Program-made: the position numbers and the translations under genes | Notes under the pieces: model-generated | What the model was told of the DNA's origin: nothing | What the model saw: only the letters and a program-made list of their open reading frames with translations | The model's database searches: none | NCBI RefSeq assembly: GCF_900172265.1 | Contig: NZ_FWFK01000008.1 | Location: forward strand, 1 to 64,000 | DNA: 64,000 nucleotides | Reading direction: 5' to 3' | DNA from: Roseivivax jejudonensis | Lineage (GTDB): Bacteria; Pseudomonadota; Alphaproteobacteria; Rhodobacterales; Rhodobacteraceae | Part shown: in pieces, positions 34,378 to 42,800 of the stretch | Layout: each line of letters begins with the position of its first letter | Numbering within the stretch: position 1 is the first letter of the stretch

Positions 34378-36012
34378 TCACCGCTGTTCATCGAGAGCCT
34401 CATAGCGAAGACGGAGCGTATCGAGTTCCAGATCGTGCTCGGCGAGAAACGCCGCGGTGTCTGCATCGACCTCCGGCCGCATGATCGACGAGAAACGTTG
34501 GACCAGGCTCGCCATCGAGCACACGACGATCAGTGTGATGAGTTGGTCTTCATCAAAATGCTTGAGCACCGGATCCACGAACCGATGTGGCGTCGCAAGC
34601 GGCGCCTGTGCGGACAGCCACGCGAAGACTAGCGCAGCGCGCTCTGGCTCTGTGAAAAGTTCAATAGCCTGGGAGTCTCTGATTGGCGCCATCGTCGCGC
34701 GAACCCGAAGAAGGCTGTTCTTCGTCCGGCCGGCGGCCACATACGCCAGATGACCTTCGGCGGCCGCGAGAACATGATGTCCTTTGGCGATAGCAGACAC
34801 TCTGGCCATGAGGTGCTTCAGCTCGGAGGTGATGCCATTTGTGTCCTCGCCCGCCATGATCGTCGCGTAGAGGTGGATGTGGTTCGCGCGCAGCGGTTGC
34901 GGCCAGCTGCGCAGCCAAGCGGGTTCCGCGCCAAGCATGTTCTTGGCGTATGCTGCGGGTCCTCCGGCCTCAACGACTGAAGCAGCGTATTTGCGAACCA
35001 TGTCTTCCTTCGTCGGTCCGCCCTCGGAGATGGGTTCGATCGGCAAGCCTTGTCGAGTGTCCACACCATGACGACCGGCAGAGAGCCCGGTTCCGTCTTG
35101 AGCTTGCCGTGCCCAGTCCGCTTCGACCTTCACGCCTGTCAGGTCATTGAACACGTTCAAAAACCCAAAGGCGGCGGCGATCATAGTGGCACTGGCGAAA
35201 CACTCGTTGAACTCGCCGAACGGCATCCGCGCCTCTGACCAAGTGTGACGCACGGTCGCGACGGCTTCATCTGTGACAGAGTTCGTGGATGATCGGGCGA
35301 CGAGATCGGCTAGGGCGAGTTCGAACGGGCCGAAGGGATTGTTCTCTCCTGCTTCTCCTCGTTTCGCCGCTTCGAGCTGGTTGACCGCATCAATGCTGTT
35401 TTCGCCGCCTGTTGTGGCGGAATGGACCTGGCAATAGCTGCAACCGTGCGCGTTGGACGTCGCGTATCCAAGTGCGGACATCAGCGGCATTCCGAGTGCA
35501 TCGCGTCCTGTCCCGATGGCCGCGCCGTTGTGATCGTATACGAAAGCTTTGTAGGCTTCAGGCCAGCGATGAAGGTAGGCGAAAGTATTGGGCCAGAACC
35601 CGAAAAAGTCCTTGTACATGGAGAGGATCGGCCACTGTTCCGGGTCTTTGTCGCGCGTGCCATCGCTGGATGAGATTTCGTTCCGCAGCAGCAAGTCTTC
35701 TGCACCGTGACGGAGGTCTTCATCCGAAACGTCGTCCAGACCCAAAGAGCCGACTGACTGGCCCGCAAGGTCTGTGAGCCTCCCGGTCATGTGCAGCAGG
35801 GCGAGGTCCTCTGACCCGTTGACGTGCAAGCCGCCAATAAAGATTTGCGGCACCGTTGTGGAGCCGGAGAAGTAGACGCTGGCATTTGCGTCCCGATCGG
35901 ACGCGATCACATCGTGCTGCGTGTAGCCCAAGCCGGCTTCGGCAAGCGTCTCCTTGGCTTGCGAGCAGAACCGACAATTCGGCTTCGTGAAGATGTCAAT
36001 GTTGCCTGCCAT
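34378..36012 (-). CDS. Glutaredoxin fused to tandem AhpD/CMD-like domains
   Basis: 544 residues. Residues 1-80 are a glutaredoxin (IDIFTKPNCRFCSQAKETL, Cys13/Cys16, cis-Pro loop TVPQIFIGG, then GSEDL). After a linker, residues about 135-330 carry an AhpD/peroxidase-related fold with GCSYCQVHS (Cys191/Cys194/His197). A second similar module near 420-520 has lost both Cys (KGHHVLAAAEGHLAY). ATG 36012 follows TTTGGAGG. AhpD-like domains need a dithiol donor, so the fused glutaredoxin could supply electrons. Cytoplasmic. It diverges from the LysR gene at 36365. The substrate is unknown; a peroxide or an electrophilic ring-cleavage product is possible. Confidence 0.8.
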   Translation of the reverse strand: MAGNIDIFTKPNCRFCSQAKETLAEAGLGYTQHDVIASDRDANASVYFSGSTTVPQIFIGGLHVNGSEDLALLHMTGRLTDLAGQSVGSLGLDDVSDEDLRHGAEDLLLRNEISSSDGTRDKDPEQWPILSMYKDFFGFWPNTFAYLHRWPEAYKAFVYDHNGAAIGTGRDALGMPLMSALGYATSNAHGCSYCQVHSATTGGENSIDAVNQLEAAKRGEAGENNPFGPFELALADLVARSSTNSVTDEAVATVRHTWSEARMPFGEFNECFASATMIAAAFGFLNVFNDLTGVKVEADWARQAQDGTGLSAGRHGVDTRQGLPIEPISEGGPTKEDMVRKYAASVVEAGGPAAYAKNMLGAEPAWLRSWPQPLRANHIHLYATIMAGEDTNGITSELKHLMARVSAIAKGHHVLAAAEGHLAYVAAGRTKNSLLRVRATMAPIRDSQAIELFTEPERAALVFAWLSAQAPLATPHRFVDPVLKHFDEDQLITLIVVCSMASLVQRFSSIMRPEVDADTAAFLAEHDLELDTLRLRYEALDEQR

Positions 36013-36364
36013 GTGAACCTCCAAATGGTGTATACTTCGCAGCGACGTTCGCAAGTAGCGATTGTGGCAACCAGTGATCCGCACTGCTGAACAAGTCTGA
36101 GCTTTGCCATCCGGCGAAGACATCGCCGTGTCGCCGAAACGGCCGGCACCACAATGTGCAAGCTAAGTCTTTGAGGTAGTGGCTCTATCGCTGCTGGCGG
36201 AACAGAGCGTTCCGCTTACGCAGCAAGGGCAGGTGTCGGCCCTCAAGACGTTTCGAGGCCAAGACGATGCCGGGGTTCACGACGGCTTTGCAATATCTGC
36301 CCGACCCGATTGCCGTGCCATGCTACTTGCGGCAAGCTAGCGCCCAACCTGATGCACAGGGCGC
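36013..36364. other. Divergent intergenic region
   Basis: 352 bases between the glutaredoxin-fusion gene and the LysR gene. No ORF worth calling, and no ATAC-N7-GTAT match was seen. Both promoters must lie here. A GTATAC palindrome at 36025-36030 is too short to interpret. Confidence 0.45.
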
Positions 36365-37312
36365 ATGAAAATGGAGTTTCGACAATTAAGGTATTTCGTC
36401 GCTGTTGCCGAAGAAGGCAATATTGGACGTGCGGCGCTGCGCCTCAACGTCTCTCAGCCCCCAATCAGCCGACAGATTCAAGCTCTCGAGCATGAGCTCG
36501 GCGCCACGCTGCTCTACAGGACGCCAAAAGGTGTTGAGCTGACTGAGGCGGGGCGCGTCTTTTTCGAAGATGCGCAGAAGGTTCTCGCGCATAGCAAGAC
36601 CGCCATGGATCGCACCCGCGCGGCGCACCGCGGGGAACTCGGACAACTAGATGTTGGGTTCTTCGGATCGACAATCTATCAGGCCGTGCCGCAAGCGCTG
36701 CGAGCGTTTCGACGGGATCGACCGGAAATCGAAGTCTCACTTACGCGTATGGGTAAGGCGGAACAGGTCCACGCGTTGCGCGAAGGACGGATTCATGTGG
36801 GGTTCGGCCGATATTTTAATGATACAGACGGATTGGTGGTCGAGGCCATATCGGAAGAGCGTCTCTACGCCGTCCTGCCGGAGGACAATGTTGCGCCGGG
36901 ACAGACCCAGACCGAATTTAGCGAAATCGCCCGATTGCCTGTGGTCCTATATCCGTCCGGCGACCGGCCCAGCTTCGCCGACGAGATAATTTCGCTTCTC
37001 CGTGCGGCCAAGGTGTCGTTCGAAGTGGCGAACGTGGCCTCCGATTCGTCGTCCGCGCTGGCCATGGTGGCCTGCGGTTCCTGCTGCACCATCGTTCCCG
37101 AAGCGATCGCCGCGCTCAGCTACCCGTCCGTGCGGTATCTGCCGATTGCTGATTGCGACACACGGATCCCGGCGGCGTGCATGTACCTCGAGCGCGACCG
37201 GGCGCCGGTCCTCGAAGAGTTTCTTCGCGTTCTGCGGGCTATTTGGGTTGGCCAACAGAGTATGAGTACGGATCGCGATCCGACGAACTCCTCATCGCGA
37301 AGCAGTCGTTGA
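36365..37312 (+). CDS. LysR-family regulator (CatR/ClcR-like)
   Basis: 315 residues. The N-terminal HTH begins MEFRQLRYFVAVAEEGNIGRAALRLNVSQPPISRQIQALE. Its PPISRQI and ALEHELGATLL segments are those of the CatR/ClcR/BenM group. The effector domain follows (LGQLDVGFFGSTIYQAVPQALRAFR). Members of this group bind ATAC-N7-GTAT-type sites and respond to muconates. The gene is close to the dioxygenase at 37655. With the repeated sites it is the natural regulator of the island. Confidence 0.88.
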   Translation: MKMEFRQLRYFVAVAEEGNIGRAALRLNVSQPPISRQIQALEHELGATLLYRTPKGVELTEAGRVFFEDAQKVLAHSKTAMDRTRAAHRGELGQLDVGFFGSTIYQAVPQALRAFRRDRPEIEVSLTRMGKAEQVHALREGRIHVGFGRYFNDTDGLVVEAISEERLYAVLPEDNVAPGQTQTEFSEIARLPVVLYPSGDRPSFADEIISLLRAAKVSFEVANVASDSSSALAMVACGSCCTIVPEAIAALSYPSVRYLPIADCDTRIPAACMYLERDRAPVLEEFLRVLRAIWVGQQSMSTDRDPTNSSSRSSR

Positions 37313-37543
37313 TACTTGCGATACGTTCCCGCTGACGTCGCTTCGTTTCTGGTTTTCCGCCGTGGCTGGACGCAGACCAGAGCGGCGACGTCTTGGCCAT
37401 CGGCTCGGCCGGAACGGTGTTTCGAAGATCAGAAAAGGTGGCGATAGCTTTTGGCCGCTTGGACACGGGAGAGTTGCGGCGCTGACGCACCATCGTGTCG
37501 GTTAGGTCTGTTCTGATCACCGGTCGAACGTCCACCTCGGTTG
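37313..37543. other. Intergenic region before the intradiol dioxygenase
   Basis: No gene seen. Open frames here are short and arginine/serine-rich. The promoter of the dioxygenase operon and the operator at 37544-37558 lie at its right edge. Confidence 0.4.
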
Positions 37544-37558
37544 ATACCAAAGAAGTAT
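37544..37558. promoter_or_regulatory. ATAC-N7-GTAT operator before the intradiol dioxygenase
   Basis: ATACCAAAGAAGTAT is a perfect ATAC-N7-GTAT inverted repeat, extended to GATAC...GTATC, about 97 bases before the dioxygenase ATG. The same motif stands about 80 bases before the second TRAP operon. Confidence 0.65.
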
Positions 37559-37654
37559 CGGGGCGACCGGTTCAAAGTATTGGCGCGCAACTCGCGCGTA
37601 GCCGTAGTCTGCTCGACATTACATCCAACCGAAGCCGCGAAAGGGAGGATCGCA

Positions 37655-38428
37655 ATGTCGGATCGGGTCAAGACCATCACCATGGACATCGTCGAAGCCG
37701 TGCGTGACGTGATGCGTAAGCACGACGTCACGTTCGCGGAGTATCGCGCGGGCGTCGGCCATCTCATCAAGACGCAGGAGGCGAAAGAGATACCGCTCCT
37801 CCTCGACGTCTTCCTTAATTCCACGGTTGTTGAAATCGAAAACAGGCAGCGCGATGGCTCGAAGGCTGCGATTCAGGGCCCCTACTTCCGCGAGGGCGCG
37901 CCGCGGGTGAATGACAGCCTTGCCATACGGCCGGAGGACGAAGATCAACCGCGCATGGTCATGCGTGGGCGCGTTACGGATCTTGGCGGTTCACCGGTCG
38001 CCGACGCGGTCATCGACGTCTGGCACTCAACACCTGAGGGCCGATACTCCGGCGTTCACGGCAACATCCCGATCGAGTACTACCGCGGGAAGATTACCAC
38101 GGACGAGAACGGACGGTACGAATGCCGCTCGATTTTGCCGGTCCCCTACCAGATCCCGAACCAGGGTCCGACCGGGGAGCTTCTTGAAAAACACATGGGC
38201 GGGCATTCCTGGCGTCCGGCGCACATCCATTACTGGGTTCATGCCGAGGGCATGCGCGACCTGATCAGCCAGGCCTATTTCGAGGGCGACAAGTACATCG
38301 AGGATGACAGCTGCAACGGCGGCGGCACCGAGTTCATGGTGCCAGAAGCCTATGAGGATGGCGTCCGGGTCATGGAGGTCGACTTCCGCCTCGACCCGGC
38401 TGCGGTCCGGGCCGAAGCCGCCGAATAA
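37655..38428 (+). CDS. Intradiol ring-cleavage dioxygenase (catechol/chlorocatechol type)
   Basis: A 257-residue non-haem Fe(III) enzyme. Ligand regions are visible: Tyr in EGRYSGVHGNIP, Tyr in GRYECRSILP, and the two His in WRPAHIHYWVHAEG. An N-terminal helical dimerisation segment precedes them. The length is nearer chlorocatechol 1,2-dioxygenases (about 255-260) than catechol types (about 300). Hydroxyquinol 1,2-dioxygenase is an alternative, because maleylacetate reductase is present. ATG 37655 follows GGGAGG. It makes a cis,cis-muconate for the cycloisomerase at 31330. Confidence 0.88.
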   Translation: MSDRVKTITMDIVEAVRDVMRKHDVTFAEYRAGVGHLIKTQEAKEIPLLLDVFLNSTVVEIENRQRDGSKAAIQGPYFREGAPRVNDSLAIRPEDEDQPRMVMRGRVTDLGGSPVADAVIDVWHSTPEGRYSGVHGNIPIEYYRGKITTDENGRYECRSILPVPYQIPNQGPTGELLEKHMGGHSWRPAHIHYWVHAEGMRDLISQAYFEGDKYIEDDSCNGGGTEFMVPEAYEDGVRVMEVDFRLDPAAVRAEAAE

Positions 38429-38517
38429 GCCAGAACTCCCGCGACTTCGGTGGCGGGTGACCGGACTCTCCGGGTTGCCCACACCGGAAGCTGACTTGGA
38501 CATAGAGGGAGGAAGTC

Positions 38518-40296
38518 TTGCAACAGCAACGCGAAACCGACGTCCTGGTAATAGGAACAGGCCCCGCCGGAGCCGCTGCGGCCGCGCTTCTCGCAGAACA
38601 GGGCGTGGCCTGCATGGTGGTCAACAAATACGGTTGGACAGCCCCGACGCCCCGCGCGCACATCACGAACCAACGCACGATGGAAGTTCTGCGCGATCTC
38701 GGCGTCGAAGACGAGGTCATAGCGAAAGCTACCCCCAACGATCTCATGGGCGAAAACACGATTTGCGCCTCATTGGCCGGAGAGGAATTCGGCAGGATCC
38801 GCACCTGGGGCACGGACGTGCGCCGCCGCGCCGATTATGACGCCTGTTCGCCCACGTCCATGTGCGACATACCGCAGAACCTGCTTGAGCCGATTTTGAT
38901 CAACAAGGCCGCGCTCGGTGGCGCCAAGGTCAGATTCGACACCGAGTATCTCGGGCACGAACAGGACGCGTCTGGCGTTACGACGCAGTTGCGCGACCGT
39001 CTCACCGGGACAGACTACGACGTGCGTTCGAAGTATCTTATCGGTGCCGATGGAGCCAATTCGCAGGTCGTCTCGGACCTCGAACTGCCGCTCGAAGGGG
39101 AGATGGGTAAATCCGGATCCATAAACATGGTGTTCGAGGCGGACCTCACGAAATACGTCGCTCATCGCCCGAGCGTGCTCTACTGGGTAATCCAGCCCGG
39201 CAGCGACATCGGCGGTCTCGGAATCGGCGTCGTGCGCATGGTGCGGCCCTGGACCAAATGGCTTGCCATCTGGGGATACGACGTCGAAAAAGGCGCGCCC
39301 GAGATCAACGAGTCGTTCGCGCGCAAAATCGTTCACAACCTTATCGGTGACGATACGGTGCCGGTGAAGATCGAGGCGACTTCGACCTGGACCGTTAACG
39401 ACATGTATGCCACGCGCTTGCATGATCGCCGGGTCTTTGCTGCTGGCGACGCGATCCACCGCCATCCGCCGACGAACGGGCTGGGGTCGAACACCTCGAT
39501 CCAGGACAGCTTCAATCTGTGCTGGAAGCTCGCACATGTGCTGAAGGGCAGGGCGGACCCGTCGCTTCTTGACACATACACGACGGAGCGAGCTCCAGTG
39601 GCACGGCAGATCGTGACGCGCGCAAACAAATCGCTCGGAGATTTCCCGCCGATCGCGATGGCCCTCGGTTTGCCGCAGGCCGGTTCGGTCGAGGAGATGT
39701 ACGCCAACATGGCAGCGCGGAAGAACGAAACGCCCGAGGCCGCGACGCAGCGTGCGGCGCTGCGCGAGGCAATCGCCGGAACCGACTACGTGTATAACGC
39801 TCACGGCGTCGAGATGAACCAGCGGTACGAGGGGCCCGCTATCGTTACCGACGGCTCCGCGCCAGAGGTTTTCGCGGATGCCGAACTCTATCACTTGGCC
39901 TCCTCGCGCCCCGGTGCCCCGGTTCCGCATTGCTGGCTTTGGCGGGCCGACGGAAGCCGGGTCTCGACCAAGGATCTTTGTGGGCGCGGCCGGTTTGCCA
40001 TACTCACCGGGATCGGCGGTGACGGCTGGAAAGACTGCGCGCGCGAAGTTGCCGAGCGCCACGGAGTCGATATCGACGTGTGTCTGATCGGCCCCGGACA
40101 GGAGTTTGAGGACCACTATGGTGAGTTCGCCATGCTGCGCGGGACAACCGATAGCGGTGCGATCCTCGTGCGTCCGGATTTTCATGTCGGTTTCCGCGCG
40201 GTATGCTTCGATGCCGACGCCGTTTCGCGCTTTCACGACGCGATGGCGTCGATCCTTGGTGTCAAGCAGATCGACTCCACGGTGGCGGCGCAATGA
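38518..40296 (+). CDS. FAD-dependent phenol hydroxylase (TfdB/PheA-like)
   Basis: 592 residues, about the length of 2,4-dichlorophenol 6-monooxygenase. The FAD motif is VLVIGTGPAGAAAAALLAEQG, the DG motif is YLIGADGANSQV, and the GD motif is VFAAGDAIHRHPPTNGLGSNTSIQD. A C-terminal thioredoxin-like domain follows (from about residue 430). The start is TTG 38518 after GGGAGGAAG. It hydroxylates a phenol to a catechol for the preceding dioxygenase. Substituent specificity cannot be read from the sequence. Confidence 0.88.
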   Translation: MQQQRETDVLVIGTGPAGAAAAALLAEQGVACMVVNKYGWTAPTPRAHITNQRTMEVLRDLGVEDEVIAKATPNDLMGENTICASLAGEEFGRIRTWGTDVRRRADYDACSPTSMCDIPQNLLEPILINKAALGGAKVRFDTEYLGHEQDASGVTTQLRDRLTGTDYDVRSKYLIGADGANSQVVSDLELPLEGEMGKSGSINMVFEADLTKYVAHRPSVLYWVIQPGSDIGGLGIGVVRMVRPWTKWLAIWGYDVEKGAPEINESFARKIVHNLIGDDTVPVKIEATSTWTVNDMYATRLHDRRVFAAGDAIHRHPPTNGLGSNTSIQDSFNLCWKLAHVLKGRADPSLLDTYTTERAPVARQIVTRANKSLGDFPPIAMALGLPQAGSVEEMYANMAARKNETPEAATQRAALREAIAGTDYVYNAHGVEMNQRYEGPAIVTDGSAPEVFADAELYHLASSRPGAPVPHCWLWRADGSRVSTKDLCGRGRFAILTGIGGDGWKDCAREVAERHGVDIDVCLIGPGQEFEDHYGEFAMLRGTTDSGAILVRPDFHVGFRAVCFDADAVSRFHDAMASILGVKQIDSTVAAQ

Positions 40297-41231
40297 AACA
40301 GGCACGCGGATGGATTCTTGCGTCAGTTTTTCTTGCCGCCGGCTCCTTGCCATCTTGGGCCGAGGGCATCGCGGTAACATTGCTTGGAACGGGTACGCCC
40401 GTCCCGTCGCTGGACGCGTTCGGGCCCGCCACGCTTGTCGAGGCGGCGGGGCAAACGCTTCTGTTCGATGCCGGCCGAGGGGTTGCGATGCAACTCTCGC
40501 ATGCTGGCGTGCGCATCGGCGGCATCGATGCGGTGTTCCTGACCCATCATCACTCAGATCATGTCACCGGACTGGATGATGTGCTGCTGACCGGCTGGCT
40601 GCCGTTTCCTCCAGGGCGCCGGATCGGGCCCCTGCCACTCGTCGGCCCCCCGGGGGTGGGCGAGTTGGCAGAGGGTTTCGCGATAGCCTTCGCGCGGGAC
40701 CGAGCGATCCGCGAGGCTTCACTCGGACTCGACCCTGCTGGAATGACTCTTGAGCCACGGCCCTTCACTCAAGATGGTGTTGTTTGGGAGAAGGGCGGGC
40801 TGACGGTCACGGCCTTTGAGGTCCCGCATGGCGAACACATCAAGCCGGCCTATGGGTTTCGGATCGACTATGCTGACAACACAGTCGTGTTGTCCGGCGA
40901 CACGGCCTTCAGCGAGACGGTGATCGAACAGGCGACCGGAGCCGATCTGCTCGTACACGAGGTTTTTGCGGCCAACGCGGAGGTGAGCGCATCTCCTGCG
41001 GGCAAGGCGATCGCAAGCCACCACACCTCTCCGGAAGAAGCGGGCGAAGTGTTCACTCAAGCGCGACCCGCGCTCGCTGTCTTCACTCACGTCGCCCTCT
41101 TGCCACCGGCGCCACCGACACGTGACGAGGTGCTGGCGCGCACGCGGGCGGTCTATAACGGTCGCGTCGAAATGGGTCAGGACGGTATGCGTATCGTCGC
41201 GTCCGAAGATGGCATCCGGATAGTGAACTGA
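40293..41231 (+). CDS. Periplasmic MBL-fold hydrolase (RNase Z/arylsulfatase-like)
   Basis: 312 residues with a signal peptide (MKQARGWILASVFLAAGSLPSWA). The mature part has VTLLGTGTPVPSLDAFGPATLVEA, the zinc motif FLTHHHSDHVTGLDD, VVLSGDTAF and a late His in AVFTHVAL. This RNase Z-like branch includes exported hydrolases of unknown substrate. The start overlaps the hydroxylase stop (ATGA), placing it in the same operon. It might hydrolyse an aryl ester or sulfate outside the cytoplasm to release the phenol; that is inference. Confidence 0.8.
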   Translation: MKQARGWILASVFLAAGSLPSWAEGIAVTLLGTGTPVPSLDAFGPATLVEAAGQTLLFDAGRGVAMQLSHAGVRIGGIDAVFLTHHHSDHVTGLDDVLLTGWLPFPPGRRIGPLPLVGPPGVGELAEGFAIAFARDRAIREASLGLDPAGMTLEPRPFTQDGVVWEKGGLTVTAFEVPHGEHIKPAYGFRIDYADNTVVLSGDTAFSETVIEQATGADLLVHEVFAANAEVSASPAGKAIASHHTSPEEAGEVFTQARPALAVFTHVALLPPAPPTRDEVLARTRAVYNGRVEMGQDGMRIVASEDGIRIVN

Positions 41232-41301
41232 CCAATGAGGCAGCTTTGAACCGACAGGCACACGGGTCGTAGGAATTCGCACTCACGGACCGACCCGAAG
41301 G

Positions 41302-41330
41302 ACCGGCACCGCTTTTCGCGCGGTGCCGGT
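41302..41330. terminator. Hairpin after the hydroxylase operon
   Basis: ACCGGCACCG and CGGTGCCGGT form a perfect 10-bp stem around CTTTTCGCG. No U-tract follows, so it could be a processing or attenuating hairpin between 41231 and the gene at 41373. Confidence 0.55.
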
Positions 41331-41372
41331 TCGAGACCACTGAACCGGAAAAGGATCCTGGGGCCAGTATCG

Positions 41373-42158
41373 ATGAATGAAGTTCCATTCGCCAACGCTA
41401 CACGAAGCGTGCTCCACAATACCGGACAGGCGCTGAGACAGCGATTGTTTGGACCGGCCCGGGATCTGACGCCTGTTCCGCCCGGGGCGGAAGAATGCCG
41501 AACCGAATTCGAGTTCGGACTCATTCAGGCGAGAGAAACGGTCGATTTGCGAACACGGTTCATTGTCTGGATTTCAGCTGCGGCAGTAACCGGAAACTTT
41601 CAGCGCCTGACTGTTCTGGCGCGTGGGGCCAAGGCCGCGGGCTTGCATGCAGACGCCATCGGCGAGATTTTCCTGCAAGTCGGTCTCTATGGAGGTCTAG
41701 CGAAGAGCGAGGCGATGTTCGCGAGTGTGCCCGACGATCTCGCGACGGTTCCGCGATCTGTGGTGCGGGACTGGCCCGGGGACTTCGTGGGCGCATCCTA
41801 TCGCATGCGTGAGGAGCTCCACGGCGACCGGGCCACAGAGGGATATGCAGATCCTGCGAATTCGGAAACGTCCTCCATCTATGCGATCGTGGCAGATTAT
41901 GGCTATGGATTAATCTGGACTCGCCCCGGTCTCGACATCCGCTCGCGCCTTGTCTGTGCGGTTGCAGCATTGGCCTGCCTGCCACAAGCCGCCCCGATGT
42001 TGTCGAAATTCGCGACGACGGCCCGAAACCACGGTTTAGCCGATACAATCCTCAGTGAGATTATCGTTCAAAGTGCGCCGTATTGTGGTTTCCCACAGGC
42101 CATCGCGGCACAACGTCTTCTTGCCACGACCAGGACCGCCGATTCAAATCGGAGCTGA
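41373..42158 (+). CDS. Carboxymuconolactone decarboxylase-like protein
   Basis: 261 residues that resemble the all-helical CMD fold: TRFIVWISAAAVTGNFQRLTVLARGAKAAGLHADAIGEIFLQVGLYGGLAKSEAMF, then a partial repeat (RSRLVCAVAALACL... ILSEIIVQSAPYCGFPQAIAA). No CxxC pair is present, so it is of the decarboxylase/unknown type and not an AhpD-type peroxidase. It lies 142 bases after the MBL gene. True 4-carboxymuconolactone decarboxylase has no place in a maleylacetate route, so its substrate is open. Confidence 0.75.
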   Translation: MNEVPFANATRSVLHNTGQALRQRLFGPARDLTPVPPGAEECRTEFEFGLIQARETVDLRTRFIVWISAAAVTGNFQRLTVLARGAKAAGLHADAIGEIFLQVGLYGGLAKSEAMFASVPDDLATVPRSVVRDWPGDFVGASYRMREELHGDRATEGYADPANSETSSIYAIVADYGYGLIWTRPGLDIRSRLVCAVAALACLPQAAPMLSKFATTARNHGLADTILSEIIVQSAPYCGFPQAIAAQRLLATTRTADSNRS

Positions 42159-42161
42159 CCC

Positions 42162-42686
42162 TTGCCCCAGAGCCTTCTTCCTGGGCAAGCAACGCCCACC
42201 CTCGAATTACCGACCCTTGAACATGGCACGTTCCGACTGGACGAGAGCGAACCCGACTTTCTTACCTTGATCGAGGTGTACCGAGGGCTGCATTGTCCAC
42301 GATGCAGGCGGCATCTACTCGCGCTGACCAGTGTCTTGCCGCGATTGTTCGAACGGGGTGTCGAGGTCATTGCTGTGAGCGCTGATTCCGAAGAACGGGC
42401 GCGCGAAGCGCGCCACTCCTGGGGACTGGGCGCACTGCGTATTGGCTATGGTCTCTCTCAAAAAGCCGCGAAAGACTGGGGGCTTTACATCTCGGACCCG
42501 ATCCAGAACAGCGAACTCCACCCGTTCGCCGAACCGGCAACGTTCTGGGTGCGTCCCGACGGAGTCCTCTACGCTGCCACTTACAATACGACGCCGTTTT
42601 CGCGCGCTCATTGGACAGATTGGCTCGAAGCATTGGACGCGATACGGGCCCGGGACTATCCGCCGCGCGGCGGCCATAGATCCTGA
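42162..42686 (+). CDS. Peroxiredoxin/AhpC-TSA-like protein with CxxC
   Basis: 174 residues of thioredoxin-like fold. The motif is YRGLHCPRCRRHLLAL (Cys45/Cys48), followed by GVEVIAVSADSEERARE and PATFWVRPDGVLYAA. This peroxiredoxin-like subfamily has an unusual CPxC. The start is TTG 42162, three bases after the CMD-like gene, so the two are co-translated. The pairing of a CMD-fold and a thioredoxin-fold protein recalls AhpD/AhpC, although this CMD lacks the cysteines. Confidence 0.78.
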   Translation: MPQSLLPGQATPTLELPTLEHGTFRLDESEPDFLTLIEVYRGLHCPRCRRHLLALTSVLPRLFERGVEVIAVSADSEERAREARHSWGLGALRIGYGLSQKAAKDWGLYISDPIQNSELHPFAEPATFWVRPDGVLYAATYNTTPFSRAHWTDWLEALDAIRARDYPPRGGHRS

Positions 42687-42690
42687 TCTG

Positions 42691-42748
42691 ACTGACCCGC
42701 TCTAGTTTAGCGCCAGAAGAGAACGGCACAGCAAGGAAGCGGGTCAGT
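42691..42748. repeat. Perfect 11-bp inverted repeat with a 36-base spacer
   Basis: ACTGACCCGCT at 42691-42701 and AGCGGGTCAGT at 42738-42748 lie between two convergent genes. It could act as a bidirectional terminator with a large loop, or be the scar of a small mobile element. Confidence 0.5.
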
Positions 42749-42800
42749 GGAGGTCGTGCCAACAAATGGATCGATCGATCTTGCGCGGAAGCGAGCGTTC

